DNA of 64,000 bases from Ypsolopha sequella (GCA_934047225.1 OW204001.1:13376201-13440200); one strand, 5' to 3'. Positions 11,397 to 23,939 are shown, numbered from the stretch's first letter. Notes: generated by a model not told the origin, from the sequence alone. Program-made: numbers and translations.

Positions 11397-12223
11397 CACA
11401 TTATAACATATGTTCCCTAGAAGTCGGCGCCCTCATATTGGTTTTGATATTGCTATACCTATCGTAGGGAATATGCCGACTTCTAGGTAACATATGTTTC
11501 ATTGAGAAATTAGTCGGCACAAGTGTCGTTTCGTTACAATCGGTCATAAACTTTTAAATAACTGCTGATACATTTGAAGTCGGTTACTATTTTTTTAATT
11601 AAAAGTTCATTTAGAAATGTGAAATATAATAAAATAACAAGCTTTTCCTATGAAGTTTTATTTTGTTTGGCTGCAAAGTCTATTTCTCTTGGTCTTAGAA
11701 GAAAAAAATACTTTAATGCACAAAAGCATAAAAAGCAGTTTTAGTCCACTTACACAGCATAAATACCTATACATGGATAGAAGATGTGACGAAACTATAG
11801 TTATGCTACAATAATTGTGTTTCTTTTATGTGTATATACCTATATAATTATATATAAAAAACAAAGAAACCTAGTATACCAATACAAATAATTTATTGCA
11901 TGAATTTTTACAAAAATTGCTACTCTACTATGCGTACTAATTACTAGGGACGTGTACGACATGCAGAGAATCACATAAACTAAGGTAGCAGGGTGTCGCC
12001 AAACTCGGCTAAGCCATCAATGCGTACTAGATAATTGTTATTAATACACAAAGTTATACATTGCCTACAGTAAAATATTAAAATCTTACTGCAAGCATGC
12101 AAGTACCTAATACAAGTAAGTAATAAATTTATTCATCTGCTCATACTTTCAATCCTTCCAGATTTCTTGTATGACCTACATTAACCCATAATTAACCTAT
12201 CCAATACTAATTACTAAAGTAGT

Positions 12224-13422
12224 CACAATGTAATAGGTCCGTTTTGACATATGTCATCGCAATGTATCTATGGATGTGAACCATGCAAATCAGTAACTAT
12301 GTCAACCGATTCTCACGAGAAATCGATTCAAAATATTATGAGTTTGTTATCGTTTGAAATATTTTCAAGTTTATTGGTTATAATTTCCAGAATAAACATA
12401 ATTGCCAAAGTCAACGTGAAAGAAAATATAAACAGTTCAAAAGTAAAGCCTAAAGTCACAAGAAAAAAACACTAAAGACAAACGGGAGCACAACGACTTC
12501 CAATATGGTGATAGAAAGATATTTCGGGTGCTAAAACCAGCTTCTAATTTTTTTTCTCTACGAAAAGAATCTGAAATGGAAATTCTTACGTGCCAGTAAT
12601 ATTTTGTAATGTTGTACTTCACTGACCTCAAATTAGATAGAGGTCTGAGCGTTGATAGATATAAAATACTGGCCAGTAAGAAAAATATGTACGCTTCAAT
12701 ATGAAAAAATTGCTCCATGCCTTATAAAAAAAAATACTGCCATATTTCTTACCAGGCAATCTGTCTATTGATAGGATGATTTATGGAGAACTGCCTGTAA
12801 ACCAATTCATTAATAAAAAAAAATGGGACTTTAAGCAATAAATGCATGTTTTTTATATATATATATATATTTTGTTTTTGTAAACTATAAGTTTAAAAGC
12901 TAAGTGGTATGTAACATTATTTAGCACAATTATTATATTATATTGTTCGGTATACGCGACACCGTTACAAATACATGCAAATGTTCAAATCTAAAAAGTT
13001 TATATTTGCAAAAAAAAAAAGGAAATTTAAACTTGGCTTTTTGTGTACTGGTCTCACAAAAGCTAATTACAGATCATTACAATTATTTTATCAATATATT
13101 AAAACAAGTTAATTATTTTCACGTGGAATCGAATTGAGTCCGTGAAATTAGGCGATTATCTGGTTACAACACTATTATTAAGAAAAAATTGACTGAGAAT
13201 GTAACTGTTTTTGAGACATTGTGTAGTAATTCAAAATTGCATTTTATTTTGGAATATGCGTGAAAATAGTACTTGAAATATGTTCCGTGATAATTAAAAA
13301 ACGTTTATTTATTTTCTTTAAACCCAATAAGTTAATAATTATTTGTTAACCGTTTCATTTATTACATGTAAGTTATATTCTATGGTCGTTCTTATGTGTC
13401 AAAACGGGCCTCTTATTTTGTG
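12224..13422. mobile_element. 1.2 kb terminal-inverted-repeat element present only in unit B
   Basis: The left end is CACAATGTAATAGGTCCG and the right end, read inwards on the minus strand, is CACAAAATAAGAGGCCCG. About 22 of 26 terminal bases match, both arms continuing with TTTTGACA. Unit A reads across the site near 3018, so this is a clean extra block. CAC ends occur in Transib, Chapaev and CACTA DNA transposons; the left CACAATG fits the Transib heptamer-like consensus best. No transposase frame is recognised, so it is probably non-autonomous. No clear target-site duplication was seen. Confidence 0.65.
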
Positions 13423-13530
13423 GCAACTGTAGATTTTGTCATTTAAAGTGTTGTCACTTGTAGTGAGAATTCTATAACCCGTAAATTTACTGTCGTCTCT
13501 GTCTGAATGATATACACAGATTTATATGGT

Positions 13531-13602
13531 TTTGTATGATTTTGACAGATTTGTATGATTTTGACAGATTTGTATGATTTTTACAGATTTGTATGGGTTT
13601 TT
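13531..13602. repeat. 19-bp tandem repeat, unit B copy
   Basis: Same TGTATGATTTTGACAGATT-type units as at 3101-3170. Confidence 0.8.
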
Positions 13603-14035
13603 GAGTATACTTCAATGTGAATATCATTACCATCGAGCTGTATATCAATATATAGTATTCTAAGAGTCCCGAACTCACCGCGGCGGATGTGAGCGAGGCT
13701 ATCAAGGAGCGGGCAACATCCCATTTCTATTCAGCTAAAGTCAATTTTCATGTGTGTTTTCATGCGCATATTGTGGCTTACTCATCTCCACTACGCCACA
13801 GTAACTTGATCTTGAAATCTACTGTGACTCAGCCTTCACTCCTTCTTTTAAAGTGACGGTTGCATAAAATACAATTGGAGTGCATTATAAAACCAAATGT
13901 ATCAAAAATAAAACAATGTTCTTTATCAAAAATGCTTGAAAACATGACACCTTGGATTGTGTTGGTAATTCAAGGAATGAGCAAATTAACCGAGCCATAG
14001 AAAATAAATAAAAGAAAAACTATTTCACTACTTTC

Positions 14036-14041
14036 TTTATT
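14036..14041 (-). terminator. Candidate polyadenylation signal of hexamerin B
   Basis: AATAAA on the minus strand, about 190 bases past the stop codon, in the same context as in copy A. Confidence 0.4.
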
Positions 14042-14229
14042 TAAATACAAAAATATCAAAAGCATTTTCTGCAAATCTTAATAAATCAATCTTAAGACTC
14101 CAAAACTTGTTTGGCTGTGACATTATTGTATCTAATAAGTAGTTATTTTTGATTTTAAATGCTTGCTTTGGTATACATTCATAGGTACTATTTTTTACAT
14201 TTCTGTATCAAAGTTCGGTAAGAATCTAC

Positions 14230-17136
14230 TTATATGTCCAAAGTGTCATCACGGAAACGACCTGTTTCAACTGACGTGTTGGTATCAATTTCCATGTCGG
14301 TGAAGTAAGTTCCAGCGTCAATGGGCGTCCTATCAACCAGATTGTAGTTCTTTAGTACGTATTTCTCCCAGCGAGTTTTCATGTCGCATGTCGTTTTCTT
14401 GTGGAAGATAACGACATCAACGAATTTCATGTTGGGTGTAAAGAACTTAGCAACATCAATGTGACGGTCAAGAGGGAAACCAAGGGGCATCTTGTCCAAA
14501 AGCACAGTGGATCTGCACTGCATCAAGAAGTCCTTCTTAGTGAAGTCTACGAGCATGGTCCGGTCAACGCCATCAACAAGCTTCAAAGGCGTAACAATGA
14601 AGTATAACATCATTTCCATACCACCAATGCGACCCCTAGGCAAGATCAATCTTGTAGGGAAGCCCGTGTTGTAGTTCTTCAAGTCTCTGATGAATAATTC
14701 CTTGATGTCCGCTACGGAGTCAACCTTCTTCCAGAATTCACGCATTAGGATACGGTCACGTACTAAGTTGTGCATATCGACGGAATTTCTGACGATGGTG
14801 TTCTTACCAGTGTTCAGTTTGTACAAGAAAGAGTCTAGCTCAACGAAGTTAATACGGTTTCTGTTAATGTCAATTACCCGGCCAAGGACGTCTTTTTTGG
14901 GTCCAAGGAAGATCCTCACAACACAGTCAACAGCCTTGTCTGACATAATATCAAGGGTAACTTTGAATGGTTGGTGGTTGAGGCGGCGTTTGCGCACAAG
15001 GAAGACCATGTCGGACTTTGTCTTCCTCAATTCCTCGTCGGTTAGCATAACAGCATTGGTCATATCCATAAGATAGTCATCAAAGTAAGTAACTAGCTTG
15101 TCCACAACAACGTTGTCAATTTTGACTCCTGGGAAGTAAAGTTCCTCCTTGGTGTAGCTCGGCAGACGCCTCTTGAACAGTAGAAGCAGGTCAACAATTC
15201 TCTTCTGGAGACGGTAGAATACAGGGTCACGTAGAGCAGTCTGGTAGCTATCGAGAGTTGTGGGGTTGACGAAGTACCTGTGAAATATATTTCATTAACT
15301 ACTTGTGTACAAATATAAAAATCTATATTAAATGAACTAAAATTTTAAAAATTAAGAAGGGAAAGAGGAATGTCAGGATCGTAGCAGATGGAAATCTGTA
15401 GTCTCTGCCTACCCCTCTGGGAGACAGGCGTGAGTATATGTATGTATGTAAAATATAAATTATAATATCTTATACCCGATGTAAAAGTAACGTATACTTA
15501 CTTATCGTTTTTGAACGTGTTCATTCCAATAACAGATTTCATGATGACAAGTAGATAGCGGTAAGCATCAACGCGAGTCTTGTCTAAATCAGTCTTTTCA
15601 ATCTTTCCGAAGATGATCTTGCCTAGAGTGTCGACGTCATCCGCCTTGGTAAGTTCTAGTCTTACACCATTAATCTGTAAAAGTAATTTATTTATTTATA
15701 ATAAAAAAAACATTATTTAAAACATTTAAAAAACTTTATCAATGTCAATTTACTTCAATGTGTCCCTTGATAATAGCCTCTTTGATGATCAATTCGCAGT
15801 CTTCAACCAGACGAACTAGGTCAATGTTGTCTTCGCGTACAATCATGTGGTGGTTCCACCTAGTTGGCAGCTGAACGCCATTGTGTAGCATCATCCATGG
15901 CCAGTATCCCTTCGTGATGGGCTTATTCCATGACAGGGTAGTGATTTCACCAAGACCGTGAGAAAGACGTTCCAGGTAATGTCTAGCAAGGAGTTGCTGG
16001 TACATGTAAAGAATCAATTCTCCACGCCTAATCTTGGTCTTGTCATCCCTTAAGATGTCATCCCTCATCCAGAATGGATAGTCAACATGGAAGTAGTAGT
16101 GGTATGTGTTAAGGTCAATATCTTCGGTGAAGTACCTCAGGTTATCGTCAGTAGATATGTGCACACGTTTGTCGAATACGTTCTCATCAATCACGTATAC
16201 GTCTTTGTCAGTCTTCTTGATTCCGTAGAGGTCACAAAGTTTAGGGTCAAGTAAGCCCTTCTTCATTTTGAGTTTGTAAGCTGTTGTAATGACATCGGAA
16301 CGAACGAAGTAGTATGGGTAGACTTCATATGGAGGAGGAAGGATGATGCCACGGCAGTCCTCGCGGTGACGGCAAGCTACAGTCAAAGCATAGACGAACA
16401 TGCCTTCATTGAGGTACAGACGCATCCAGCATGCGGTTTTGATGAATGTAACGAAGTCCTTGGCGTAGTAGAGAAGATGGAAGGCACTGACAACTTCCTT
16501 CAACTGACGGTCGACATGCAGAGTGAAGATCTCACCACGGGGAAGCATACCGACTTTGATGCAGTTGACGAAGTGCTTCACAACATCAGTTTTCGTAAAG
16601 CAATCAATGTTTTCTTCGATTTTAAAGTTCTTTCCCAGTTCTTCGATCTCCTTGTACATTACCGGCTGCAGGACGTGGTTCAGAAGTTTGAGGATCAAGA
16701 TTTGCTTATCCTTGATGTTCATAGTGACTGCAAAAAATAAGTGTATCCTTAGCAAGGGGATGATTTGAAGTAGAAGAAGGTAGAAGTTACGAGAACGCCA
16801 TTGATCTCAGTGACAAAAAGCATGTATTGTGTAAGAGTTTAGTTGAAAATCCAACGACTCCTCGTCTGTTAAACTGATGAAAGCGTTTCGATTAAAAAAA
16901 TTAAAAAATAATTAAAAAAAAAACTTTGTAACATGAAATAATTTCTTACTTTCTAAGAGTAGGAAGCCCACAATATCCCGTGATACCCTACAATATCCTA
17001 TGATACCCAAAAGAAGTCCTTGTGATTAACTTTATTCATTATTTTTGTACTTACCCATCTTGGTGTCGAAATCGGTGACGGGGGTGGCCGCCGCCATAGC
17101 GGCTAGGCCAAGGAGTACCAAACACAGAGCCCTCAT
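14230..17136 (-). CDS. Hexamerin storage protein, copy B
   Basis: The coding sequence is complement(join(14230..15277, 15502..15674, 15754..16727, 17055..17136)). Exon lengths (1048, 173, 974, 82) equal those of copy A and encode 758 residues with signal peptide, intact splice sites and both haemocyanin-type signatures. I count about 15 amino-acid differences from copy A, roughly 98% identity: one in exon 1, four in exon 2, one in exon 3 and nine in exon 4. Examples are Leu to Phe just after the signal peptide, Tyr to His inside signature 1 (residue 237), and a cluster near the C-terminus. No stop or frameshift is present. With its own TATA box it is probably expressed. The high identity of introns and flanks indicates a recent duplication or gene conversion. 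Confidence 0.95.
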
Positions 17137-17189
17137 CGTGCAGCTGGCCCGGTGGGAACTCAACTGTGCCTCATCTTCAAATTTACTGT

Positions 17190-17197
17190 CTTTTATA
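17190..17197 (-). promoter_or_regulatory. TATA box of hexamerin B
   Basis: TATAAAAG on the minus strand, about 55 bases upstream of the start codon, in the same context as copy A. Confidence 0.7.
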
Positions 17198-18129
17198 CTC
17201 TTAGTACGTTTTGATAAATGCATACAAGCGGCCAGGTCAAACTTTCATTGCCAATCAATGCATTCAATAACAAAACAATGCGATTTCTTTATCTTACTCT
17301 GACACTGTGTTTTATTGCTAGATTAACTGCATTTTAGTAAGTTTAAAGTAATAACTATCGTCACGACATGTGATTTTATCTGCGAGAGGATGCAGACCCT
17401 CCTTTCACCGACGATTTTAGCGTCCCTTACACCGTCTGGTTAGGTCTCGTTGAAATACTAGCTTTTTGGGGCATGCAGGTATACTTACAGTGCATTCGTC
17501 GACCGCCGGCAGGATCACATAAATTGCACATTAATTTCAAAAGAAAAACTCATTTGTGGATGCTCCGGTAAGATTAGAAGTCTGGTCGTAAGATGGAGAG
17601 TCCAGTGTCCCACCAACTGAGTTACAGCCGCTTCGTTTGGTAAAATACCAAGGGTTTTTGTCGATAAAATGAAAGATTTGAATTTATTTTTTTATCGGAA
17701 GAGAAGGTCTTCTAGGACACAAATAAGCTAAAAAAAATCGACAATGTTCAGCATACATAGCAATTAGATAGAAGTTTATTCAATTTCACATAAGACGTCC
17801 CGGACTTTTAAGAACAAAGCACTTGTAAAGAGCTTTGAATCGAGACAATACTCTATCGATAGTCGACTACTATTACGAACAGATTTGAACCGAATCGAAC
17901 CTTAACGAATATTGAAAACAATTGAGCTAAGAAGATTAAAAATATGGTGACATGCCGATATGAATTGATACAAAGTGTGTTCAAGCAGTATTCAAATACT
18001 ATCTTGAAACAGAAACCCTAAAAAAGAATGGCAGAACATGTGTTGCGTGAACGTTCATTCGTCATACCGGTTATCGACCGACCACTTACCGATTAATAAC
18101 GATTCTTTTTCTTGTCACTATGAAATAAT

Positions 18130-18600
18130 TTGGGCAACTGCAAGTCGGACTCGCACACAAAGGTTTCCGTGCCATTACACAATACGGCACCCTAAAAGTA
18201 TTATGGTAAATAACATCAATACCCACAGAACTGTATTGGAGTCAATACCATATAATACCATACCATATAGCAACATAAAAACGACAAAAACAAATCGCTG
18301 AAATGGTAGCGCCTGGCAAACAAATCACGGCTCCCACTGAGTACGGAACCCTTATATCTTAACCGCTATATTTTTCTGTAATCTTTACGTAATCACCTAT
18401 TTCCATGATTTTTTTCATATTTTTCTGTCTTCTTGTTTTGGAGATAAGGGGGGACCTGATAACGTTAAAAAATGCTTTTTTTTTGTATTTTTTGCGGTGA
18501 TAGAGGTCATACTAAAACATTTTCTGTAAAAGTTTCAACACCTGTAACGGCTGAAACTGTAGACCCTGTGAAAGACGCACAGACGGACAGATAGACAGAC
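18130..18600. repeat. GGGTTCCGTACC-family element, unit B copy
   Basis: Counterpart of 7690-8120, with CAAGTCGGACTCGCAC at the left and GACGGACAGATAGACAGACA at the right. It differs from A by a small extra piece near 18215-18250 and a T-rich stretch near 18470. Confidence 0.6.
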
Positions 18601-18613
18601 AGCGGTGGTTTGG

Positions 18614-19018
18614 GTAGTTTATGCTACAAGGGCGAAAAGGAATAAATTACGAGGACGATTTAAAATACGAGCGTAGCGAGTGTTTTAAACGTAACCGAGT
18701 AATTTATTGCTTTCACGCCCGTGTATCATACTACGTTTTTAAATGCATTGTGTGAGGAAATGAAAACAAATATAATCTTGTGAAGTTTAAATTATGATTG
18801 GCTCAAATGGATTGTATCCAGAGCCGTTAAACAGTGGAAAAAAAAGTATAACATCTATGGTACACAGGAAAGGCTGCAGGTTAGCCAACCATTGCAAACA
18901 AATAAAAAAAAATAAAAATAATAATAAAGCCCTAGGGCAAAATAGTCGACTTTCTGTTCGATTTTGATGCATTAAAAAGTGGGCCTTTACGAGCACATGC
19001 ATTGAAAAATAATATTTT
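18614..19018 (+). repeat. Short interspersed DNA element 'GTAGTTTATGCTAC', unit B copy
   Basis: It starts GTAGTTTATGCTACAAGGGC and ends GCATTGAAAAATAATA. Bases 18614-18740 fold back on themselves. The orientation is opposite to the unit A copy at the equivalent place. Confidence 0.75.
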
Positions 19019-19209
19019 ATATGGATAGTTTTATGAAAATCGTAATTATTAGTTAACGTTATCAATTTTATTTTTATTTTATAATCAAAATCATTGTTAT
19101 ACTTATGAAATATGTTTTGTGTTTTATTAAGATTTATTAAGTTAATAGAATAAAATATAGATTTAACTTGAAATTTACATAAATAAAAGATAATTTTGAA
19201 TAAGTAATA

Positions 19210-19246
19210 TATATTTCGGCCCTCAATGGGCCGTCATCAGTCAAGT
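19210..19246 (-). ncRNA. Hammerhead-ribozyme-like motif, unit B
   Basis: On the minus strand CTGATGA is followed by a CGGCCC/GGGCCG hairpin and AAATATAT. Compared with unit A, compensating changes keep stem II paired (GGTCC/GGACC in A, GGCCC/GGGCC in B). Confidence 0.55.
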
Positions 19247-19872
19247 AGTCATACTTGTCATAAATTTAAAATTATATTATATTATACTATATCCTATTTA
19301 AAGGAACTGAAAAATCATAGTTGCATCATGTTTCTAATTTACAGTGAACGTACACGCTTACTTTCCATAAATATGTCAGCTTGAACTTTTTATATGAAAA
19401 AGGGTATACAAACATGTATTGTCCAGTTTCGCCGCAGAAGCTTACCGGCCGAAATCGCCAAAGCCAGAAGCTTCTTTTATTAACACAAAACATACGATAC
19501 CTATTAGTATTTCCATAATTTATAAATGTACCTTCCTAGTTGACTTACCCTAAAATATCTGCCATATGCAAATTGCAAAAAGCAATTTATCTACCTATTT
19601 TATTTCTTGACTTTTTGTTAAATTTCAAATTGTTGTGAATCGCCTGGTTCTTCTTACAAGAAATTGTCACATCAATCATGTTCGTTATAGTAGAGGGTTG
19701 ACTGATACATTAGGCTCCCACTGCCTATTAAAAAGAAACATTTATAATATTCTTTCTTTTAAGCGTAGGATGTATTGACAAATACTTTTTCTTTCGAATT
19801 GTTTAATGTTAATCTGCATCAAATATTTTGGAGGCACAGGCGTCACATTCAGAAACGTTTGAAGTAGAAACC

Positions 19873-19932
19873 TGGGCTGCGTTCAGTTTGATCGCCGGAC
19901 GACGCCCACCTAACCATGACGGCAGGGCAGCC
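19873..19932. repeat. Internally deleted copy of the GGGCTGCGT MITE
   Basis: Keeps both outer ends (GGGCTGCGTTCAGTTTGATC and GGCAGCCC) of the 134-bp unit A copy but has lost the middle and part of the right arm. Confidence 0.6.
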
Positions 19933-20112
19933 CTTGTAGTAAATTAGATTTGTGATAAAACTCGACAAATTGTTATGGTGTTCCTAAAAGGAATGGTACT
20001 AAAGGAAGGATGGCAGCGCTGGATGCAGCTACGCGTCTCCCGAACTAGGGCTCAGTAAAGCAGTTCCACTCAACACCACAACAACGGTGTTCTAAACAGA
20101 GATGGTGGGTAT

Positions 20113-20890
20113 ATACATATATTCCTAGTGGCCAGGGCAGCGACTGCAATTTGCACTAGTAGGCCCTGTGACATACAGGAGGCCACAATAGGAGCGCTCA
20201 ACAAACCTGTAAACAGATCCAAAATCATTGCGGATTGTCATGCGGAACTGCAAAACCTGTCAACCATTATGCAAGGTCAAGATATACTGGACTAGAGCAC
20301 CCAAAAGAAATGAAGGTAACGAAAATGCAGATTCTCTGGCTAAACTAGCATCCCATGTGGAAATAACGACACAGGGCGTCGACTATTGGCGGAAGCAATC
20401 AGGCGTAAACTGTGACAACACATTCTGACTGTACACAACCAAACGTGGGCAGAACGCAGAACGAAACGACTGCCGGCTGTCAAGACTAATGATACCGCAG
20501 TAAAATGGAAAGGTAACATTATATACTTATTAATACTAAAAAGGTCCGACCTACGTGACAGTAGGTATTATAACTGGAAACTGAAAACTGAACAAACACC
20601 TTTTCACCACAGGTAGACCGATAGCCCTCTATCCAAAGGATGCCTTCTAAAGGACGAGACAGTGGAACATTGTGCTACTTTACTGTTTTACAAACGAAGG
20701 CATGAGACGAAAAGTGGGGATCGAGACTAGCTCCACCTTCCCCTCACTGGACCAGTTTTTGTGTCAGCATGCTCAAGCTGTTCGGTTCTACTTCAAGGAG
20801 CTGTCCTGGCTAGTGGCTGCGCTGACTAACCGGGGGAAGTGCACTTTTCCGCCTACAAGTGTTGGACTCTAAACGAATTTTTTTTCATAT
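20113..20890 (+). mobile_element. Non-LTR retrotransposon ORF2 C-terminal fragment (RNase H region)
   Basis: Frames read RSKIIADCHAELQNL and then, after a frameshift near 20280, IYWTRAPKRNEGNENADSLA. The latter is the GNExADxLAK signature of LINE RNase H domains with the preceding WVPGH-type segment degraded. Further on, DETVEHC resembles the His-Cys motif common after RNase H. Several frameshifts and stops make it dead. It begins exactly where unit B ends. Confidence 0.7.
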
Positions 20891-22334
20891 TTAATATTTT
20901 CAGGTAAATAGGGCTTTCTCATACCCCTTCACAAAATTTAGTCCCAATATGAGCAGCGTGACTTTTAGTATTACTTAATAAGTTACTCCTTATCCTATTA
21001 ATCTACTATAAAGTGTCTCATTTTATTTTTGAGAAAAGCACTAAACATGCGTTGACCATAATTAGCCAATCTGGACTCGGTTATAAAAGTCCTCGCCCTG
21101 AGAGATCGGAATTCTAACGTAATCGTTCAGGAGGGCTCACTTACTGGTCTCTGCAGTAATGTACTAATTACACATTGTAGCATTCGCTACAAGTATTCAA
21201 CCTTTTTTATATATTTTTAGTCTTTCTTTATCGTTGGCTGCTTTTCTGAATTTTCGAATTCGAATATTTAGAATGATCTTGTCAGATTTTTTTTGTTATT
21301 TTTCTCATATCAAAGAAGATCGTGACAGAGGAAGGATAAATCTTTTACAAAAATAACAGAGCTTATAATAATAACTTGAAACACAGCACATTTGCTCTGA
21401 GCATTTTGAAAGCCAGTTTTTCTGCGTTTCCTGGTAAGTTTTGTGTAATTTTGGTTTCATTCTCTGAAAATCCTTTTTGTCCCGTTTCCAATACGTTAAT
21501 TTCCTTTCCCTCATTTCATAAGCATATCTTGACGCTGTTGTTTTATTTCTTTACAGCGACCCTTCGGGATTTTCTAAGGGTTCTGGTTCTCCCCAGCTTG
21601 ATTATTCATTTCTACTTGAATTCCATCCGCCATCTCGTACGGTTGTACCTATTGAGGCCTGATGTAAGGACCACGTCCCTGGTGAGCTAAAGCTTCCGAT
21701 ATTAAAATAGAAATCGCCAAGCTTCATCGACTGCTCCCGGGAACACCGGAAACACCCAAAGTCACGAAGAGACCCTCACCAGGTTTTTAGTATCTGTAGC
21801 CTAATATTCAGCATCAATTATTTTTATTCCTTAGTGTAAAGCTAGATAACGATTGCTCGTAACACCTTAATATTACTTTTTCTTTCGGATTAAGAGTTAT
21901 CAAAACTTCCGTGAAATCTTAGTTTAAAGGATCCTATAAACTTGTTTCGACAACCAAATTTAAAATCCATTATTTTATGAATAAATGCGTCGTTCAAGCT
22001 AAAAGGAAATCAAAATCCTAAATAAGTGGAATTAGGCATAATAATTTTTTGATCTAATAAGTTCCTTTGTACTAATAAGTTCTCTTCTGATATTATTGTT
22101 CTTTTGTACCATATTTTTCTTACTTCGGTTTTGTTATTTTTTGTGTATTTAAAGATAAATTATACGGTTTATTTATCCAGATTTACCTCTTTTTTTGGCT
22201 GTCACCAGGCTTGCCTGGTGGCAGTCCAAATTTAGGTCGAAATTACGTTCGTGAATATGTAGTGACTAAAAACATAAAATTATTTTTAAAAAATAACGCT
22301 AACGTTTTATTACAATTTTATATTATTTTATGGC
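20891..22334. other. No gene seen
   Basis: AT-rich DNA. A moderately GC-rich patch lies at about 21640-21780, and a short perfect hairpin (CACCAGGC/GCCTGGTG) near 22203-22220. No recognised coding sequence. Confidence 0.5.
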
Positions 22335-22556
22335 CTAACAGGTGAGTCGAAGCAGATGAGGCGATAATCAGTCAAAGAAACTTCCGCAAATTCTACGGAA
22401 GTCGGTAACGGAAGAACGACGGATATGAACCGGAAGAGTGGATACAGATTCGGCTTATTGCGACGTCATGCCGGAACACGATGAGTCACTTGGCGCCACG
22501 GTTTCGTCATCGGTGTGACAAGCTGCGGATGAAGACTACCAATAGTAAATAGGTGC
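22335..22556 (+). pseudogene. GC-rich exon-like block, unassigned
   Basis: It stands out in base composition from the AT-rich surroundings. One frame reads VEADEAIISQRNFRKFYGSR, a TAA, and then NDGYEPEEWIQIRLIATSCR and onwards to a TAG. It is preceded by a plausible splice acceptor (TTTATGGCCTAACAG). I do not recognise the protein. It could be a decayed exon of a gene or transposon. Confidence 0.25.
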
Positions 22557-22997
22557 ATTTATTTTTTTATTTACAACAAAAGTTGTTCGCTAACATTATT
22601 AAGGCATTGAGGTTTGTAGAGTTTGAGAGATACACGGTTATTGATTGATAAAATATGTGATACGTATATGAAAACTAGTTTATTTACCTTTTGACTAAGC
22701 TGTTGGTACTGAACACAATCCGTGGAATATAAACTATTTATGCAAAAAAATGTCTATCGAATTTTTCGTGAATTTCCATATATCATTCTGCCTAAGGCTT
22801 GAATGTCTTCTTTTTGTTGGATATTTATTTTATTTCCATCGCACTGTAACAATATGCAGACAGATATTCACCAACTCTTAAAGTATTGTTTAGTTACATA
22901 GCTCTTCTGTAAGAATGAGACGAACTACTGTCAGTGAACAATTTACAAATGTTATGGCAGCCTTTATTAAATTAAATAAATAATAATAATCCAAACC

Positions 22998-23232
22998 CCT
23001 TGAATGAATGAATGGACACAAAAGATATATGTACAAAGAAAAACAGAGTTTTGAAAACATATGTTTGTACAAAGGCGGACTTACTACTTGAAGCAATTTC
23101 TTCCAGCCAACCTTTAGGTGGTGAAGAAATTATTATCACAAGAAAATTAAAAGGGGGATAGATAAACTAATGATATGAAAGTTCAGTTAATTAAATGAAA
23201 ATCAATAAAGTGTGAAAAATATACCTAAATCT
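22998..23232 (-). mobile_element. LINE 3' end fragment (RTE-like)
   Basis: On the minus strand it contains GGCTGGAAGAAATTGCTTCA and AAGTCCGCCTTTGTACAAA, followed by a tail of CATTCATTCATTCA. The same sequence is at 51131-51378. I know this 3' region from lepidopteran RTE-type LINEs. No coding part remains. Confidence 0.65.
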
Positions 23233-23939
23233 AAAAACTTGTTTATTATACAAATAGAATTATATTATACATATATATATGTGGGTTTTGGAGTAATAGT
23301 CGGATCCTCGTCGTCTCTCATTACTACGGAACTACAATGTGGCGTGAGTAGTCGGGTGAGGAGAATAAAAGAAAGGTTTCGTTTCAATCAGTCTTGCTAG
23401 TTGGACTTTACAAATAATCACTTGAAAACGCTTTAAATCACAAAGTTCGAACCAATTACGTATTCCAACTTATGGCCACAAATTATAATAATGTTCCACC
23501 GAAAACTTAGCGCGTGCTACACCCGTATTCAATCGTTCTTCCTCCAAAACCTCGTCTTTTTCCATTTACTTGAAAAAGCCACCAAAAACCCTCTGACCGC
23601 TGCTCGTCATCGACCCTCTGACAGCTGCCCGTCATAGACCCTCTCTCCCTTTTTTTATTCCTAGTGTTGCCACACTCTAGTTTTCGGTGTTACATTAAAG
23701 ACTGAAATGTCTTTCTTATGTAATCAACAAGAGAAATATTAAAGCGCCGTCATATATATATAATAAATATAATAATAGATCATTTATTATCAGTCATCTG
23801 TAGCCCATAAATAAATACCTTACAAACTAACAGATAAAGAATAATCGAAACCCAGGGGTCTCCATACAAAATCCTCAGAAAAGTAGATTTTTTTTATCGG
23901 TTTTTGTTTCATCAAGTTTCAATTTCATCAGATTACGTT

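Larger units (their letters stand above)
11405..20112. repeat. Tandem duplication unit B
   Basis: Counterpart of 2411-10383. It starts inside the hairpin MITE (right part 11405-11547) and ends after GAGATGGTGGGTATA. It carries hexamerin copy B, a 1.2 kb element not in A, and several deletions near its right end. Confidence 0.85.

Noticed and set aside
12251..12475. 74-codon frame inside the 1.2 kb inverted-repeat element
   Set aside because: Too short, with no transposase motif and AT-driven composition. Not reported as a gene.
2411..20112. The two hexamerin units as allelic copies placed in tandem by assembly error
   Set aside because: Not excluded, but different insertions, an inverted element and a Helitron fragment at the junction argue for a true duplication. 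Read depth would settle it.
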